Origin: an uncultured Clostridia bacterium
Lineage (GTDB): Bacteria > Bacillota > Clostridia > Monoglobales > Monoglobaceae
Reading direction: 5' to 3'
DNA: 5,860 bases
Assembly: GCA_945878965.1 (NCBI GenBank)
Contig: CAMCUJ010000099.1
Coordinates: forward strand, 1 to 5,860
The notes under the pieces were generated by a model. The model saw only the letters and a list, made by a program, of their open reading frames with translations, did not search any database and was not told where the DNA came from. This document shows, piece after piece, positions 5,785 to 5,860 of the stretch. Position 1 is the first letter of the stretch. The number at the start of each line of letters is the position of its first letter. The translations under genes and the position numbers were made by a program.

Positions 5785-5860
5785 TTAAAATATAATCGCC
5801 GAGCTACCCCATGTAAGGCCTCCGCCAAAGCCTACAAGCACGAATAAATCTCCTTGCTTT
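5785..5860 (-). CDS. fabH: 3-oxoacyl-ACP synthase III (FabH), C-terminal end only
   Basis: Only the last 24 codons and a TAA stop are inside the window; the rest lies beyond the right edge. They read KQGDLFVLVGFGGGLTWGSS followed by AIIF. The GFGGGLTWG stretch is the glycine-rich C-terminal signature of FabH, the condensing enzyme that joins a short acyl-CoA primer to malonyl-ACP to start FAS II chains in the cytoplasm. The catalytic Cys, His and Asn lie upstream and cannot be checked. It is followed on the same strand by fabK after 113 bases with no clear hairpin or promoter, so it is probably in the same transcript. The identity rests on this short motif plus the gene order, which is typical for Clostridia. 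Confidence 0.88.
   Translation of the reverse strand, partial: KQGDLFVLVGFGGGLTWGSSAIIF

Overview
The window is most of a type II fatty-acid synthesis (FAS II) gene cluster from a low-GC Firmicute, most likely a member of the Clostridia. The grounds are an AT-rich sequence, GGAGG- or AAGGTGG-type ribosome binding sites, an FMN-dependent FabK in place of FabI, and the order fabH-fabK-fabD-fabG-acpP-fabF. The species cannot be fixed from the sequence. Every real gene is on the minus strand, so transcription runs from high to low coordinates.

In transcription order the window holds: the last 24 codons of fabH (5785-5860, cut by the window edge); fabK (4733-5671); fabD (3726-4661, start moved to an internal ATG with a proper ribosome binding site); fabG (2907-3647); acpP (2583-2813); a 349-base non-coding gap with two hairpins, one of them terminator-like; fabF (995-2233); a 214-base gap with two strong hairpins; rnc, encoding RNase III (91-780); and a GC-rich 90-base tail made of three short hairpins, which runs off the window.

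The genes form a coherent pathway. FabD loads malonyl groups on the phosphopantetheine arm of AcpP. FabH starts chains from acyl-CoA and malonyl-ACP, and FabF elongates them. FabG reduces the 3-keto group and FabK reduces the enoyl group. The dehydratase (FabZ) and acetyl-CoA carboxylase are not in the window. rnc next to fatty-acid genes is also known from Bacillus (fabD-fabG-acpP-rnc-smc).

The coding content is conventional. The unusual material lies between genes. A 57-base hairpin ends at the base next to the rnc start codon, and rnc has no visible Shine-Dalgarno. A second hairpin about 40 bases upstream shares a 9-base module with it, so an alternative pairing is possible. RNase III cuts double-stranded RNA and autoregulates in other bacteria, so this leader is a candidate self-cleavage or attenuation control. 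A terminator-like hairpin after acpP and a very AT-rich acpP leader with a strong ribosome binding site suggest separate tuning of ACP output. No mobile element, CRISPR array, tRNA or rRNA was seen.
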